64,000 bases of DNA from Streptomyces termitum (GTDB lineage: Bacteria; Actinomycetota; Actinomycetes; Streptomycetales; Streptomycetaceae): positions 439,150-503,149 of the forward strand of contig NZ_BMUL01000002.1 of the NCBI RefSeq assembly GCF_014650175.1. The letters are read 5' to 3'. This document shows positions 62,930-64,000 of the stretch, in pieces. Every line of letters starts with the position of its first letter. Within the stretch, counting starts at the first letter, position 1. A program made the translations under genes and the position numbers. A model generated the notes under the pieces. That model was not told the origin of the DNA, made no database searches, and saw only the letters and a list, made by a program, of their open reading frames with translations.

Positions 62930-63520
62930 TCAGTCCGTGCCCGCGCCCGGGTCCGCTTCCCCTCGGCGGCGGGAGCTGCGGCGGGCCACCGCGACGGCGG
63001 CGACGGCCGCCATGCCGAGGCCGAGCAGGGTGTACGGGGTGCCGAGGCCGCCCTCGCCCGCGGTCTGGGCGACGCCCGGCGCGGCGGGGGCCGCGAAGGC
63101 GGCGGTGCCGCCGCCGCCCGCGCGGACCGGGGCGATCGGCACCGGCCGGTGGGTGGGCCGCTGGTGGTGGCGGCGCACGGTGACGGTGCCGATGTCGTTG
63201 TGGTCGTGGCCGTCGCAGCTGACGGAGACCTTGTAGGTGCCGTCCTCGATGTCGGAGCGCAGGGTGGCTCCGCCGTAGAGGGGGTAGTCGCCGTCCCGGC
63301 CGGTCAGCGCGGCCTCCCGGACGAACGCCTGGGACCGGGCGGCGCCGGTGGTGCCGCTGCACCCCTGGGCCCGGACGTCGACGTCGGTGTCGGGGGCCGC
63401 GGTGGACGGGGTGATGGTGACCTGGACGCCGTCGTGGGCGAAGGCGGTGCCCGCCGTGGGTGCGAGCACCAGCGCGAGGGCCGCCCCTGCGGCACTCAGC
63501 GCGATGGGACATGAACGCAT
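62930..63520 (-). CDS. secreted protein with C-terminal membrane anchor, partner of the sortase
   Basis: 196 residues. Signal peptide (ALSAAGAALALVLAPTAGTAFAHD), then an Ig-like beta domain (VQVTITPSTAAPDTDVDVRAQGCSG...DGTYKVSVSCDGHDHNDIGTVTV) with one cysteine pair, a Pro/Gly linker, a hydrophobic helix (YTLLGLGMAAVAAVAVA) and a basic tail RRSSRRR. This is like a sortase substrate without a visible LPXTG; an alternative signal may be in GEGGLGTPY. Confidence 0.88.
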   Translation of the reverse strand: MRSCPIALSAAGAALALVLAPTAGTAFAHDGVQVTITPSTAAPDTDVDVRAQGCSGTTGAARSQAFVREAALTGRDGDYPLYGGATLRSDIEDGTYKVSVSCDGHDHNDIGTVTVRRHHQRPTHRPVPIAPVRAGGGGTAAFAAPAAPGVAQTAGEGGLGTPYTLLGLGMAAVAAVAVARRSSRRRGEADPGAGTD

Positions 63521-63596
63521 GGTGACCTCCTGATACTGGCAGGGTCACCCGGTTCGGCCGTTCCCGCATCCGCAGGGGCGCGCCCGGGGGCGGCGG

Positions 63597-64000
63597 TCAG
63601 ACGCGGTCGACGATGTCCGCGATCGACTTCACGACCTTCGAGGGGCGGAAGGGGAAGCGGTCGATCTCCGCCTGCGAGGTGAGGCCGGTGAGGACGAGGA
63701 AGGTCTGCATGCCCGCCTCCAGGCCGGCGAGGATGTCGGTGTCCATCCGGTCGCCGATCATCGCGCTGGACTCGGAGTGGGCGCCGATGGCGTTGAGCCC
63801 GGTGCGCATCATCAGCGGGTTGGGCTTGCCCGCGAAGTACGGGTCCTTGCCGGTGGCCTTGGTGATGAGGGCGGCGACGGAGCCGGTGGCGGGGAGCGGG
63901 CCCTCCAGGGAGGGGCCGGTCTCGTCGGGGTTGGTGCAGATGAAGCGGGCGCCGTTGTTGATGAGGCGGACGGCCTTGGTCATCGCCTCGAAGGAGTAGG
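63597..64000 (-). CDS. HAD-IIA phosphatase, NagD-like (5' end missing)
   Basis: The last 134 codons are visible; the gene runs off the right edge. It includes GARFICTNPDETGPSLEGPLPATGSVAALITKATGKDP, the Lys motif AGKPNPLMMRTGL and the acidic motif SAMIGDRMDTDILAGLEAGM, all typical of NagD-type HAD phosphatases. Substrate could be a nucleotide or sugar phosphate; unknown. Confidence 0.92.
   Translation of the reverse strand, partial: YSFEAMTKAVRLINNGARFICTNPDETGPSLEGPLPATGSVAALITKATGKDPYFAGKPNPLMMRTGLNAIGAHSESSAMIGDRMDTDILAGLEAGMQTFLVLTGLTSQAEIDRFPFRPSKVVKSIADIVDRV

Overview
The window is chromosomal DNA from a high-GC actinomycete, almost certainly Streptomyces. Reasons: very strong third-position G/C bias, many GTG/TTG starts, 4-bp ATGA/GTGA gene overlaps, an adpA gene carrying a rare TTA (bldA) codon directly upstream of orn, a desferrioxamine (des) cluster with two DmdR1/IdeR iron boxes, and chitin-type promoter repeats. 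From memory the order resembles the core region of S. coelicolor around SCO2773 to SCO2830; this was not checked by alignment.

Layout. 1-7 kb: a TetR regulator divergent from a leucine/isovalerate-type catabolic operon (carboxylase beta, biotin-carboxylase alpha, HMG-CoA lyase, acyl-CoA dehydrogenase). 7.2-15.7 kb: desEF and desABCD, with a TnpB element inserted antisense between desB and desC. 15.8-22.6 kb: a small conserved protein, glmS, a row of look-alike hairpins, a GPR1/FUN34/YaaH permease, a universal stress protein, a small membrane protein, adpA and orn. 22.7-26.1 kb: tRNA-His and a sugar ABC importer without its ATPase. 26.2-31.3 kb: two aspartate/alanine antiporters plus aspartate 4-decarboxylase. 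31.6-37.9 kb: a two-component pair, a spermidine-synthase-like protein, an XRE/TPR regulator, a histidine phosphatase and small hypotheticals. 38.1-42.2 kb: a translationally coupled three-gene operon of a Cas4/RecB-like Fe-S nuclease, an unknown 528-aa protein and an SF1 helicase; this is the best candidate here for an undescribed nucleic-acid system. 42.2-64 kb: an ArsR-like regulator and secreted SH3-like protein, three identical tRNA-Lys(CUU) genes each with its own terminator, an M6-type protease, a GGDEF/EAL protein (CdgA-like), a GH18 chitinase and an AA10 LPMO sharing a chitin operator, a luciferase-like oxidoreductase, an IclR regulator, an acyl-CoA synthetase broken by a roughly 40-bp repeat, a Band-7 protein with a long disordered N-terminus, an NlpC/P60-type wall protein, a GH6 lipoprotein, a sortase with a secreted partner, and a NagD-type HAD phosphatase cut by the window edge.

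How it fits together: the des genes make and retrieve ferrioxamine under iron control; glmS, chitinase and LPMO concern amino-sugar metabolism; adpA, orn and the GGDEF/EAL protein concern development and (di)nucleotide signalling; the asp genes would form an aspartate-to-alanine proton-motive cycle. Protein functions come from motif recognition by eye; no database search was run.
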